64,000 bases of DNA from Pseudoalteromonas sp. NBT06-2 (GCF_002276045.1 NZ_NQMR01000004.1:62001-126000), one strand, 5' to 3'; counted from the stretch's first letter, positions 9,701 to 18,272 are shown. The notes: generated from the sequence alone by a model not told the origin. A program made the numbers and translations.

Positions 9701-10414
9701 AGTTTTGGCTATACAACGCTACAGCAAGGTGAAACATATGATAGTGCTAATACTTGGAAATGGTTTGGTAAGCGTCGTGCTGCCATAACAGATACATCTG
9801 GGCAATGTTTAGGTGTAGCTGTCATGACAGAAAAAGATACGATTAATACTTATGAAATTACTGATGAGCTAACTGGTGGTACAAAACCTGTTGATACTGA
9901 TGGTGATGGGGTGATTGATTCACAAGATGCTTTCCCAAATGATCCTAATGAATGGTTAGATACAGACGGTGATGGTTATGGCGATAATTCAGATGCTTTT
10001 CCAATGGATGCTACAGAATGGTTAGATACTGACGGTGATGGTATGGGAGACAATTCAGACCCATACCCTGAAGATCCAAATAATACAGCGCCTCATTGTG
10101 GTGCAACTACAATTAGCTATGGTCAGTTAAATTCGGGAGTCACACAATGTATTTCAGGTGGTAGAAGTTCATTTTATGTTTGGGTTGATAGCGATAATAC
10201 ACAATTAACTGTATCAACATCTGGTGGTGATGGTGATGTAGACATCCACTTTAATGCAGATACCTGGGCTACTGCTGCAAATGCACAAGCAGAATCTTCA
10301 ACAGCAGGTAATAACGAAAGCTTTACTGTGAACGTTAATAAAGGTTGGCGCTATATTGATGCGAGTACTTCCACAAATTATTCGGGTGTAAGCATCGCAG
10401 TTAAAATGAATTAA
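6758..10414 (+). CDS. Secreted M9-family collagenase with three VHL-beta-like domains
   Basis: A 1218-residue exported metalloprotease. The signal peptide ends at VAQAA (about 26), followed by an N-terminal PPC-like domain (about 27-135). The collagenase activator region covers roughly 160-430. The catalytic domain has the zinc motif HEFVH at 571-575 (RHEFVHYLDGR) and a downstream WSEGMAEYMA that supplies the third ligand, as in M9 collagenases. Three repeats then start near residues 705, 816 and 933, each running from I-P-x(4)-G-S-C to N/G-C-L-x-V. Their pattern (FTNTS, Y-TL-GE-Y-S, W, TD, CLGV) resembles the von Hippel-Lindau beta domain. Two to three thrombospondin-type-3 calcium repeats (DTDGDG, about 1045-1105) and a final PPC domain end the protein. 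It probably attacks collagen or gelatin-like proteins outside the cell. Confidence 0.9.
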   Translation: MKITTKKTLLASAVLFSLNMGVAQAAQLCGTKTLERQGEVPVNQMHCITDYGHYLFINVPYENSQVTITTSGGTFSGSDADIILFDGDDWSGNEEQSSKTSGTNDENLSFTSRSGNRYFRISGNIEQTSLMVTVTGGDVPPPMGDYIVFDTNIQVSLPSPVIVSKAGYGSTIPTILAASYSDFEKIASASVDPIKDVSEALHYLASTNDLTDPDLNQILYFLGSYKYYAADMTDVEASDLSIALQAVAKMTDFLGPDGTVIQEGYAKALNNFERKSGAVYFKDHLPHLLAIIQTHSLITNPFSISNAGDSTMALLGAIGSAAYYGDASVKSVINKNMLDVLSVLRSFAFLGETSLDMRWSTEADRKWILPHTMIALGKVSSIANNEAKARFDSTVLEVYDKVIKDISVETTQKIITKNYLKSAGRLCQSTDPLFGSCVVPPKEEDILTVSHKCTDKITIRAQSSISQATLDQSCADMALQETEFHAFFNTSGTPVTGDKNDTIEVIAFASPADYEKYASEFFGISTDNGGMYLEGTPESDTNQARFIAMQCPDDWVGGSCQYIDQIYNLRHEFVHYLDGRYVKAGSYGSFNYNVSWSEGMAEYMANGNDHPRTLNTLKGKTIPPLYNLLFMAYGYDDLYPWSYFAMRYLAEVHPTEVENLTAALQVGDNAAYIEVIKSVAARTENGFEAFVTANSEAIVPQSAQIPSADTIGSCALVQQYVRPVDANTTNFTFTNTTNTPVSLFWLDYNKGTPNFGKNYKTLNQGDTYTSTSWKVSDRLVLTDNNMNCLGVAVMAENNNSFTIEADLVKDVIPEVIPSQDELGSCTLVQPHMILDKSHAFTITNTSDKLVRLFRVDNATGKPKYKSAATGFDHGYGTLAQGESYTSDIWYGDRRFMVTDTRLNCLSVGVLNNTSASFTIDDLIVANAAEPEVIPVANTIGSCDLMEKHLIGPFEADFSFTNTSDTPVRIYRVDNETGVLSESFGYTTLQQGETYDSANTWKWFGKRRAAITDTSGQCLGVAVMTEKDTINTYEITDELTGGTKPVDTDGDGVIDSQDAFPNDPNEWLDTDGDGYGDNSDAFPMDATEWLDTDGDGMGDNSDPYPEDPNNTAPHCGATTISYGQLNSGVTQCISGGRSSFYVWVDSDNTQLTVSTSGGDGDVDIHFNADTWATAANAQAESSTAGNNESFTVNVNKGWRYIDASTSTNYSGVSIAVKMN

Positions 10415-10456
10415 CCCCTGATATAACAATTGTAGAAATGCAGTTGGAGTATAGCA

Positions 10457-10480
10457 AACGGACCTTTAGGTCCGTTTTTT
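10457..10480 (+). terminator. Terminator after collagenase
   Basis: A perfect 8-bp stem, AACGGACC / GGTCCGTT, with a TTTA loop is followed by a run of Ts. It lies 42 bases after the collagenase stop codon. Confidence 0.92.
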
Positions 10481-10569
10481 CATATAAAGTATAAGTTAGA
10501 ATTAATTAGAGTTACTATTCTAGTGAAGTAATGGCTATAATTATATTTCATTATTTAAGGTCTATTTTC

Positions 10570-11106
10570 ATGAATTTATATTTTCGTTTGTTTTATATTT
10601 TATTATTTAAAGTTAAAAAATTGAGTTACCGAATAGGTTTACTTGGTGAAGGCTCTATTTCATTTCGCGCATTACCAAGTGATTGTGATATTAACTTTCA
10701 CCTTAATAACTCCCGATACTTAGCTATGATGGATCTTGCAAGAACTTGGCTTATGGCTGAGATGGGGTTATTGCACTTATTTATTAAAGATAAATGGATG
10801 CCAATAATGAACGCATGTTCTATTACTTATATTAGAGAAGTAAAACCATTTCAAAAATTTGATATCAAAACTAAAATGATTGGTTGGGATGATAAATATT
10901 ATTATATCGAACAAAAATTTGAATCTGAAAATACCTTACATGCTATTGCATACGTACGTGGTGTGTTTATTCATAAAGGGAAACGCATAGAAATAGATGA
11001 ATTATTAAAAGTCGCTAAGTTTGATGGGCAGGACCCCGAGCTTCCAGAGACGGTCATTCATTGGAAAATGCTATTAGATGCAAAGAAAAAACATCATAGT
11101 AAATAA
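10570..11106 (+). CDS. Acyl-CoA thioesterase-like protein (hotdog fold)
   Basis: A 178-residue protein of the 4HBT/THEM6-like thioesterase superfamily. An N-terminal hydrophobic stretch is followed by the hotdog domain, with DINFHLNNSRYLAMMDLART matching the family's D-x-N-x-H-x-N-N-x-x-Y pattern. The Asp and His residues are the likely active-site residues. I chose the ATG at 10570, preceded by TTTAAGG at a suitable distance. An in-frame ATG at 10531 would add 13 residues but lacks a clear ribosome-binding site. The exact thioester substrate is unknown. It sits between the collagenase terminator and a decayed region. Confidence 0.85.
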   Translation: MNLYFRLFYILLFKVKKLSYRIGLLGEGSISFRALPSDCDINFHLNNSRYLAMMDLARTWLMAEMGLLHLFIKDKWMPIMNACSITYIREVKPFQKFDIKTKMIGWDDKYYYIEQKFESENTLHAIAYVRGVFIHKGKRIEIDELLKVAKFDGQDPELPETVIHWKMLLDAKKKHHSK

Positions 11107-11150
11107 AGCTTCGCTTTGTCATAGCCTATAGCTGTTAGTGGAAATAAAAT

Positions 11151-11513
11151 TCAGCTCAAATTATAACCTTTTTCGTTTAATAAATGCTTTTCTATTAACG
11201 TATAAAAGATATGATGTAAGGGGTACCTATCGTGAGCAGTTAAATCTATGAAGCGATCTATAAACATAGGATGGTCAGTATTTAACTGAATCAAAGAAGG
11301 GGTTCATAACTCTGTATCAGCGTATAATTTATAAATATCCAGTATGCTTTCTAAGCGCACTTCAAACTTGACTCATTCAACCTTGAGACTTTTTTGTAGG
11401 AGTATCAATATATTTAAGGCTACACTTGCTCTATCCGTTTTAGCTTTTAAAGCCGTATTTAGTTTATATATTCTAAATCGTTTAAAATAATTACTATTCA
11501 GCCGACATACCTT
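11151..11513 (-). pseudogene. Decayed gene with two in-frame TGA codons
   Basis: On the minus strand one frame reads as about 120 codons interrupted only by two TGA codons, and ending in a third TGA. The three pieces are KTDRASVALNILILLQKSL and flanks, VKFEVRLESILDIYKLYADT and flank, and DHPMFIDRFIDLTAHDRYPL with about 25 more residues. The pieces stay in one frame and have natural-looking amphipathic composition, so they look like one ancestral protein. There is no start codon with a ribosome-binding site at the head. It lies directly downstream of the porin/binding-protein pair, in the same orientation, and may be a lost third member. I do not recognise the family. Confidence 0.5.
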
Positions 11514-11533
11514 TTATGACTTAATTATTAAGT

Positions 11534-11950
11534 TTAAAAAGTCTTCAAAACCTTAACCTTAACCTTATCGGTTAATACATTAGATTCAACATAACCAATT
11601 ATATTTGGGTTAGATGAAACTAAATCTAATACCGCAGCGTTATTTTCGACGCTTTTAGGTGGTGAGCCTTTTCCTGTAAATACTAACTTAGACCAATAAG
11701 CCTTTATTTGACTAGATGATTTTCTTAATGCTTTTGAATTGAATTGAGCTGTTGCACTACTTGCCTCAATTTGATTCAAAGGTATTGCAATTGAGCCATC
11801 AGGAAATTTTTTTGATTTGCCTAAAAATAACCGAGATATTGAAGAGGCATCCATCGCGTTACTGTTTGAAGGATGAACAATTACTGTAATATCGGCAAAA
11901 GTAAAGTGACTACAGCAAATTAATGGAAGAAAACACAGTTTAAGTTTCAT
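11534..11950 (-). CDS. Small phosphate-binding-like periplasmic protein
   Basis: A 138-residue exported protein (signal peptide to about residue 19, FTFA). It resembles a single lobe of PstS-type phosphate-binding proteins: VIVHPSNSNAMD near the N terminus, ISRLFLGKSKKFPDGS, and GYVESN at the C terminus are typical of the short PstS-like proteins of marine gammaproteobacteria. It is about half the length of true PstS, so transport through an ABC permease is doubtful, and no permease lies nearby. It follows the porin-like gene by nine bases and is surely cotranscribed. A role in binding a small anion, or in sensing, is inference. Confidence 0.75.
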   Translation of the reverse strand: MKLKLCFLPLICCSHFTFADITVIVHPSNSNAMDASSISRLFLGKSKKFPDGSIAIPLNQIEASSATAQFNSKALRKSSSQIKAYWSKLVFTGKGSPPKSVENNAAVLDLVSSNPNIIGYVESNVLTDKVKVKVLKTF

Positions 11951-11959
11951 TATATCCCC

Positions 11960-13135
11960 CTAAAAAACAAGATCGATAGCAACAGAAAAATTACCTGAGC
12001 TCGCAGGATTGTCAAAGCTCCCTAAACTTCCTATATCTACAATATCGTCATAGCGATTATATTCAAATTTTAGCGCAGCATTAGCATGAAAATCATATTT
12101 TATACCTATAGTATAGGCGTTATATTCAAACATTTGACCATCTAAGGCACTTTGTAAAAAAATATTTAAGGGTGGTTGCGCTGGGTGTATTTGAGTTGGT
12201 AACAAAGTATCAGATATGGCTGCGATTTTTCTCTTGGTTTCAGTCGTTTGGTAAGTAACATAAGGCATTATTTCGTCAAATCGATAAGCAATACTTGTAT
12301 ACCATTGTTCGGTGTCGAGTGTTAAACTTTCTTCAATTGAGATAGCTGACCATTCAGTATTAAATAACCAATTACCATAATCAATTGTAAATCCTAATCC
12401 AAGAAAATCCCCGTAATCAGAATCTAAACTTATTTTAGTACCATTACCTGGTGATACAGATTCTGTAATTTGTGCAACAGTTTCAATACTAGAAGTAGGG
12501 ATCAAAACATCTGTTCCAAAATAAGCTACATAAGCACTAAACCAGTCTTTACTCACTTGAATATTGATACCATAAATATCTTTTAGTTTGCCTTCGGTTG
12601 GATTAGTTGTTTTAAAGAATGTATCTTCTAGATTACCATAAACTATATTTGATGAAATATCCCAATCACTTAAAGAAAAGTTACTTAATAAGCTTAGCCC
12701 TTCATAGGTACTAAAGGTAAGACTATACATAGCACGAGGTGGACGTATCCAAGGATAAGCATAACCAACATCTAAATAATCTGAGTATTTATAAAAAGGT
12801 AACCTTAATTTTCCAGCACGAATTGTGTGAGAATCATTTAATTCATAACTTAGATATGCCCACTCAAATACTGTATCAAAGTCATTTGAACCTCTTGCAA
12901 TCATTTGTGCGGTTGCACTAAGTCCTTGTGATAAGTCGGTACTGATTTGTAACGCAAATTTACTTTCAGCTTTAAAACTAATTTCATCGGTATAAGGTGA
13001 GTTAATAAAGCTTTTATTATCGGTATCTTGGCCAGCAACAATAGATGCAAAGCCATTAATTCGAATTTCAGATATTGCATCAGAAGAAAAAATAATTGAT
13101 ATGATTATCAGCATAACTCTGGGAAGTAGTTTCAT
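11960..13135 (-). CDS. Outer-membrane porin-like protein
   Basis: A 391-residue predicted outer-membrane barrel. It has a signal peptide (to about residue 22), an RINGFASIVAGQD first strand typical of Gram-negative porins, many alternating amphipathic strands, and a C-terminal Phe (AIDLVF) as the assembly signal. The segment FEWAYLSYELNDSHTIRAGK is characteristic of the family found with small PstS-like proteins. Substrate selectivity cannot be read from sequence. It is the first gene of a two-gene unit with the binding-protein-like gene. The leader contains a short inverted repeat (AGTGA / TCACT near 13149-13165). Confidence 0.8.
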   Translation of the reverse strand: MKLLPRVMLIIISIIFSSDAISEIRINGFASIVAGQDTDNKSFINSPYTDEISFKAESKFALQISTDLSQGLSATAQMIARGSNDFDTVFEWAYLSYELNDSHTIRAGKLRLPFYKYSDYLDVGYAYPWIRPPRAMYSLTFSTYEGLSLLSNFSLSDWDISSNIVYGNLEDTFFKTTNPTEGKLKDIYGINIQVSKDWFSAYVAYFGTDVLIPTSSIETVAQITESVSPGNGTKISLDSDYGDFLGLGFTIDYGNWLFNTEWSAISIEESLTLDTEQWYTSIAYRFDEIMPYVTYQTTETKRKIAAISDTLLPTQIHPAQPPLNIFLQSALDGQMFEYNAYTIGIKYDFHANAALKFEYNRYDDIVDIGSLGSFDNPASSGNFSVAIDLVF

Positions 13136-13235
13136 TAAAGCGTTCTCCAGTGATATAAAGTCACTTACAAGACTAGTTAATGAAACAATATTTCGCTAAT
13201 ATTTATACCGACTAATTAATTTAAGTTTTATGCTG

Positions 13236-13523
13236 TTATTTTGTCGGCCAAGAAAAGTCAGCTGATTGTTTATTACATTTTATACTGTTTTTTATATTAT
13301 TGTTATCAAAATCTAAATTGATATAAAGCTGTTCGACTTGCGTTCTTGCCCATGGTGTTTTTCGTAAAAATTTTAAACTGGATTTAATACTAGGATCGTT
13401 GGTAAAACATTTAATTTTAACTTGTTCCCCCATTTCTTCCCAGCCTATTTGTTCTTCTAATTTAAGTAATATTGTTTCTAACGTTATGCCGTGTAGCGGG
13501 TTATTAACTTGTTTTTTCGTCAT
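13236..13523 (-). CDS. VF530-family DNA-binding protein (DUF2132)
   Basis: A 95-residue protein whose [20 protein letters not shown] start and [22 protein letters not shown] core match the VF530 family closely. A structure from Vibrio fischeri exists for this family and a DNA-binding role was proposed; the biological function is not established. The C-terminal tail (about 75-95) is variable. It is a single gene on the minus strand, with no evident operon partners. Confidence 0.92.
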   Translation of the reverse strand: MTKKQVNNPLHGITLETILLKLEEQIGWEEMGEQVKIKCFTNDPSIKSSLKFLRKTPWARTQVEQLYINLDFDNNNIKNSIKCNKQSADFSWPTK

Positions 13524-13635
13524 TTGGGATATTTCTTTATTTAATATAATATGATTATAACAAATAAGGATTTTACTCTTAACTTAAATTATAAATTTTA
13601 TTCAATTCATTGCGCAGCTGTATTTTTACACAAGT

Positions 13636-14586
13636 CTATTTTTTAAATTTTAAAGACTTTATAGCCATATAAAATGGCTTTAAATAAATCGCTACTATAC
13701 TATTATGTCCCGCATCGTATTGACCAGCACCAAAAGTAATTTTACCGACTTGAGAAGCTTTTAAATAAGTACCAAATAATCGATCCCAAATAGCTAGTGC
13801 AGCGCCCAAATTTCTATCAAAATGTTTAGGGTTATCACTATGATGTATTTGGTGTTGTGCTGGACTAATAAATACTGATTCTATTTTATCGCCCCAACTT
13901 AACCACACATGTGAATGACGTAAATTTGAACCAAAAAAATTAAAGATAAATACAAATAAATTTGCTCCTAATACATCATACATGCTTAATGTCGCACCAA
14001 ATAAATAATAACCAGCACCCACTACTGAGCCTTGTACTATTGCCATTCTACAGGCATATAAATAACTCTCTATTGGATGTGAGCGATATATTGTGAAAGG
14101 AGTCAGTACTTTAGCTGAATGATGAACTTTATGAAATTCCCATAAGAAAGGGATTTTATGTAAAATCCAATGTAAGAAAAATCGCGTAAAGTCATCAACT
14201 AAAAACAGAGCGGTTGTAAAAATGGTGACAATTTTCCAATGCGCTAAAATAAAGGGTTCAAAAGTACCTAAACTTGTTTCTAGTAAATTTGATAAAGCTA
14301 ATGCAATCGGCACCATAGTTAAAACAATAGGTCCAAATAGCAACGTTTTTAAAACTTTGTTTAAAATCCAAAGCTTATAATCTTGTTTTGCACTTTCATG
14401 CAACCACACATCTTTGGGAAATAAAAATTTAAGAAATTCAGGTAAGGTTTTAACTTTACTCACTTTAATAAAAACAGGAATGGATAATACAACCCCGGAA
14501 ATTAAATAGATTACAAATATACGTTTATTGGCATCAGTAAAATACAAAGGTAATTCTAATAAACTTTTTGATAAAAAATCTAACAC
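13636..14586 (-). CDS. Sterol desaturase / fatty acid hydroxylase family protein
   Basis: A 316-residue integral membrane di-iron enzyme. Hydrophobic segments lie near 18-38, 80-105 and 140-160. The eight-histidine pattern is visible: HWILH, then HKVHH (EFHKVHHSA), and HQIHHSDNPKHFDRN near residue 245, followed by the family's NLGAALAIWDRLFGTY. Members hydroxylate or desaturate lipids in the cytoplasmic membrane. The specific lipid is unknown. It lies downstream of the FecA-like receptor gene, but a terminator separates them, so it is probably transcribed separately. Confidence 0.9.
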   Translation of the reverse strand: MLDFLSKSLLELPLYFTDANKRIFVIYLISGVVLSIPVFIKVSKVKTLPEFLKFLFPKDVWLHESAKQDYKLWILNKVLKTLLFGPIVLTMVPIALALSNLLETSLGTFEPFILAHWKIVTIFTTALFLVDDFTRFFLHWILHKIPFLWEFHKVHHSAKVLTPFTIYRSHPIESYLYACRMAIVQGSVVGAGYYLFGATLSMYDVLGANLFVFIFNFFGSNLRHSHVWLSWGDKIESVFISPAQHQIHHSDNPKHFDRNLGAALAIWDRLFGTYLKASQVGKITFGAGQYDAGHNSIVAIYLKPFYMAIKSLKFKK

Positions 14587-14660
14587 AACACTTCTCAGTT
14601 TTTATTGTTAAGCAAGAGCCTATAAACTCTCTCATAATTTAGAGCAATTGACATATATAA

Positions 14661-14683
14661 AAGACAGCCAAAGCTGCCTTTTT
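14661..14683 (-). terminator. Terminator after FecA-like receptor
   Basis: On the minus strand the hairpin AGGCAGC / GCTGTCT has a TTTG loop and one G-T pair, followed by TTTT. It lies about 32 bases after the receptor stop codon. On the plus strand the same hairpin also runs into five Ts. Confidence 0.75.
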
Positions 14684-14714
14684 AATAGATATATTAAGAA
14701 TTTTGAATTAAAGA

Positions 14715-16910
14715 TTAAAATTGATATTTATAACCAATAGACATTAACCTTGGCTTGCCAGGTCTTACACCATAGGGTTTATGGCTTACGATTGTGGCTT
14801 CGTCAGTCAGATTATCAACTTTACCATAAATGCGGCCATAATCACCAAGTTCATAACTAGCTGAAATGTCAAAGATGGCTGATTCATCTGTTCGTAAAAC
14901 GTTTATATCATCACGTTCACCCGCACTTGAAAGCATTTCACCAACATACCTAACAGATAAATTAAACTGCCAATTATTTGCATCTAAACCAATATTTAAA
15001 GTTGTCTGGTGTTCTGCTAAATCAGGTATCTCATATCCAGGAAGTACATGACCCCACGGTTCATACTCTGATACAAATTCTTCCTTAAATTCACTTTGTG
15101 TATAAGTATATACGAGACTTAAAGGCACATCTATATGTGAATTAATAGAATAGCTCTGTTGTAATTGAGCTTCTAAGCCATATACTGTCGCTCTACCACC
15201 GTCATATTCCTGATCATCATTACAGCCAGTTGATTGTGAACAACTCGCTTTTAGGTTGTCATAATCGTTAAAAAAGCTTACAAGCTCTAATTTAGTATTA
15301 TCTTTATTATAACGACCACCAAATTCATAGTTTATACTTTTTTCTACTTCAACTTCAGGTCCCTGTTTTGGGCTACTAGGTGAGAAACCTTGGTAAACCC
15401 CAGCTAGAAGACCTGAGTTTTCAGATAGTTTATAAAAACCACTAAGACCGGGTAATAATATACTGGTCGTTTTATCTTGCCAATCATCGGTTTTAACTTT
15501 GTCGTTATAATGCATATCCATATATTCACTACGTAAACCAGCGGATACAGTTAAGTTATCAATTGTTATGCTATCTTCTAAATAAATTGACAATGCTTTT
15601 GTTGATTCTATATTTTGAGTAGCATCATACGCAGGTTGAATGGTTTTTAATGCAGAGCCATCTTTCATTTCATATATTTCTTCAAAGTGGCTTCGGTCTA
15701 TTTCATCTTCATGAAGACGGACACCCACAGAAATATCGTGTTGTAAATCAAACAGCTTAACAGTGAAATCAGCGTTAACTTGTATACCTTGTGAAACATA
15801 AGATCTATCATTAGTTCCCATGATTAGATTTAAATTCGTCTCTCCAATTCCTCGGTTAGAGTCTATTTGACCGGATATTACTTGATATTGAGCTATATTG
15901 TTTTCGTTTTTTGGGTTTTCCAATATTTCAGACAGGCTGGCCGTGGTATTTGTTAAGCCGTTAAGTTTACGCCAGGCTCTTTCATAATCATTACGATAAA
16001 GTCTGGTGGTAACATTTAAATTATCCGAGTTTAAATTATGTGTAAACATAATTTGCGTATGTTTTGTATCCATTTTAGCAGGTTGCGTTGCTGCGTATCT
16101 GCGGTAGGGGTTCGTATTAAAATCATCTTCCGTTAACCCAAGATAAGTTTCATTTGAAACTTCATCAGCATATGATAATTTTAACTCAATAATTTGATCA
16201 TATTTCTTACCATCAATTAAATAATTAACTTTTGCTAAAAAATCATTTTTTTCAAAACCTGTATTACCACCACCGTCTAGGTCTTTAAAGCCATCGGCTT
16301 CTATATGTACAGCCTCAAATAAAGTACCGATATTATCATGGGTTTCACCAAAGTATGCATGTGCTTTGGCATAACCTTCTGTGCCAAGAGATAAGTCTAA
16401 TCCACCTTCGTTGTGAGTTGGAATTGATCTCGTAACTAAATTTAAAGTACCAGCAACAGTTTGCGGCCCATGTTTTATAGCAGATGGTCCCTTGAAAACT
16501 TCAACCGCGGTCATACGTGTCGTTACAGGGAAATAATAAGCAGCTGGTGCAGAGTAGGGCGCAGGGCCAATTAAAACACCATCTTCTAGAATGGTTATCT
16601 TTTTACTTCGCTCAGGTGTTACACCACGAAAGCCGATATTTGGTCTTAAACCAAAGCCATCTTCTTCACGGATATTAACACCTGGAACAGATGCTAATAT
16701 CCGATGGATATCATCATATTCATGTTTTTCAAGCTCAAGTTCTGTTAATAAAGTAGCTGAACCTGATTCTGTTCTTAATTTATCCCCATGACTTAAAATC
16801 TGCATATGCTCAATAGATTTATTGTTTACGTCATCGGTTGTATCTTCTGCAATAGCAACAATAGGATTAAATAAGATTGCAATAGATAATGCTAATAATG
16901 TTTTTTTCAT
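14715..16910 (-). CDS. FecA-like TonB-dependent receptor (iron uptake)
   Basis: A 731-residue outer-membrane receptor. The signal peptide runs to about residue 21. A TonB-box-like segment lies near 33-40, then the plug domain (about 50-165) with RGVTPERSKKITILEDGVLI and FKGPSAIKHGPQTVAGTLNL. These match the Fe(III)-dicitrate (FecA) branch without its N-terminal signalling domain. The 22-strand barrel ends in YQF. It is last in an operon with the DUF4856 and imelysin-like lipoproteins, 16 bases after the latter, behind a Fur box at 20105. It probably imports an iron chelate; the ligand is unknown. No FecIR-type regulators lie nearby. Confidence 0.9.
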   Translation of the reverse strand: MKKTLLALSIAILFNPIVAIAEDTTDDVNNKSIEHMQILSHGDKLRTESGSATLLTELELEKHEYDDIHRILASVPGVNIREEDGFGLRPNIGFRGVTPERSKKITILEDGVLIGPAPYSAPAAYYFPVTTRMTAVEVFKGPSAIKHGPQTVAGTLNLVTRSIPTHNEGGLDLSLGTEGYAKAHAYFGETHDNIGTLFEAVHIEADGFKDLDGGGNTGFEKNDFLAKVNYLIDGKKYDQIIELKLSYADEVSNETYLGLTEDDFNTNPYRRYAATQPAKMDTKHTQIMFTHNLNSDNLNVTTRLYRNDYERAWRKLNGLTNTTASLSEILENPKNENNIAQYQVISGQIDSNRGIGETNLNLIMGTNDRSYVSQGIQVNADFTVKLFDLQHDISVGVRLHEDEIDRSHFEEIYEMKDGSALKTIQPAYDATQNIESTKALSIYLEDSITIDNLTVSAGLRSEYMDMHYNDKVKTDDWQDKTTSILLPGLSGFYKLSENSGLLAGVYQGFSPSSPKQGPEVEVEKSINYEFGGRYNKDNTKLELVSFFNDYDNLKASCSQSTGCNDDQEYDGGRATVYGLEAQLQQSYSINSHIDVPLSLVYTYTQSEFKEEFVSEYEPWGHVLPGYEIPDLAEHQTTLNIGLDANNWQFNLSVRYVGEMLSSAGERDDINVLRTDESAIFDISASYELGDYGRIYGKVDNLTDEATIVSHKPYGVRPGKPRLMSIGYKYQF

Positions 16911-16926
16911 TTTTGGATACCTTTGA

Positions 16927-18192
16927 TTAATCGTTGTCGCCAGCTGAAGACTTTGGCAGCTCTAAAGCGAGTTTATTGATAAAATCATTTTTAAGTTGAT
17001 CCGTAATATCCTTTACCTTAGCGTGTGCATGTTCTACTTTTTGATTTTCAGAAATTAATGCTGTTTTTAAATCTGTTTCAATTTGTGCTGCTGCATTTTT
17101 GGCATCATTAATGCCTTGGATCATAATATCTTTAGTTTCAGTACCGCCTTCTTTAACTAAAAAATCATCAAAACCCGTTTGTGCTGTTTCACCTTGTAAA
17201 TTACCTAAAAACAACTTCTCAAATGCTACTAAGTTGGCTTTAATATTTCCTAATGAAAAACCTGAATCGTATGACTCAACATCTTCGGCACAGGTTTCAA
17301 AACCACAAGAGTTGGCAAATTTACCTAATGGAATGCCTAATTTTTTATCCTTTACGACAGAATCGGTATAAAACATGGCATCAGATATCAGGTTTACTAC
17401 TGTGTGTGTAGATTCAAAGCTATTATCTGGCTGACCCGCATTTTTCAATTCATTTGCATAGCCATTTTCACCAGTCCATTTAGTTAATAACTCTTGCGAG
17501 CTATCAACTAAATCTTGTGATACTTCTTTAGCAAATTGACAACGTGCTACTTTTCTTTTTTGAACACTACGGCTATTCCAATCACTTAAGGCATCATTGG
17601 CAGTACTACATGCATGGTTATAGTCAGTATTAAATAGTAATCTTTGTACTGTGAATAAACCACGGCGAGTTGATGTTCTAGATTTTATATCATATGGCTT
17701 ATTTGGGTCTAAGTTAACAATACCGTCTTCAAAATAAGCAACATCTTGATCTATCCCACAATAACTTATCGCAGGCCAAGAATAAATTCGGTTTCTTAAC
17801 TCACTTTCATTTTCAATTAAAGGCCCCATTTGCATTACTTCAGCTTGTTGCCAAATTGCTATGGTATCTTGCCAATTTTGCTGCGCTATTAACATTGAAG
17901 CGGCGACTGGAGCAGGATCATCAATATCTGGCGTGAAGTTTTGTTCTAAAGTACAGTAATCTGTAACGGCAGCTAATTGATTTTTTGATTGTTCTGAAAA
18001 TGCGTTAAAAGTTGGAGTGATTACTTGATCAACTAGGTTATTGATTAATTTTGATTCATCAAAATCATTACCTTGATCAGGTCTGTCGAACCCAGGCCCT
18101 GATTTACTTGATGTGCTCTCACCACAAGCAGATAAAAGCAATACTGTGCTAATCGCTAGGCAAAGAGTATTTAAGCGTATATTTCTAGCCAT
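16927..18192 (-). CDS. Imelysin-like (peptidase M75 family) lipoprotein
   Basis: A 421-residue predicted lipoprotein with lipobox LLLSACGES. It resembles imelysin-like iron-regulated proteins: long helices, a duplicated four-helix-type core, and IYSWPAISYCGIDQD plus FTVQRLLF segments typical of the family (in imelysins, GxHxxE-type and related helices). No transport activity is proven for the family, but members are surface or periplasmic proteins induced by iron limitation. I start at the ATG at 18192, which has AGGAATAAT in front, rather than 27 bases upstream, because the longer start lies in the intercistronic hairpin. The middle position in the operon supports a role in iron capture. Confidence 0.82.
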   Translation of the reverse strand: MARNIRLNTLCLAISTVLLLSACGESTSSKSGPGFDRPDQGNDFDESKLINNLVDQVITPTFNAFSEQSKNQLAAVTDYCTLEQNFTPDIDDPAPVAASMLIAQQNWQDTIAIWQQAEVMQMGPLIENESELRNRIYSWPAISYCGIDQDVAYFEDGIVNLDPNKPYDIKSRTSTRRGLFTVQRLLFNTDYNHACSTANDALSDWNSRSVQKRKVARCQFAKEVSQDLVDSSQELLTKWTGENGYANELKNAGQPDNSFESTHTVVNLISDAMFYTDSVVKDKKLGIPLGKFANSCGFETCAEDVESYDSGFSLGNIKANLVAFEKLFLGNLQGETAQTGFDDFLVKEGGTETKDIMIQGINDAKNAAAQIETDLKTALISENQKVEHAHAKVKDITDQLKNDFINKLALELPKSSAGDND

Positions 18193-18217
18193 TATTATTC
18201 CTAAGTTTATATACAAC

Positions 18218-18251
18218 AAAAGGTTAGTGCTTATTAAAACACTAACCTTTT
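18218..18251 (-). promoter_or_regulatory. Intercistronic hairpin in the iron operon
   Basis: A perfect 12-bp inverted repeat, AAAAGGTTAGTG / CACTAACCTTTT, with a 10-base loop sits between the DUF4856 and imelysin-like genes. It has only four Ts on the minus strand, so it may be a partial terminator or an mRNA-stabilising hairpin that sets different levels of the genes on either side. Confidence 0.65.
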
Positions 18252-18272
18252 ACTAAAAAATATTACTTAAAA

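Noticed and set aside
11151..11513. Selenocysteine reading of the two in-frame TGA codons
   Set aside because: No SECIS-like hairpin was noticed just after the TGA codons, and no selenoprotein family was recognised; decay is simpler.
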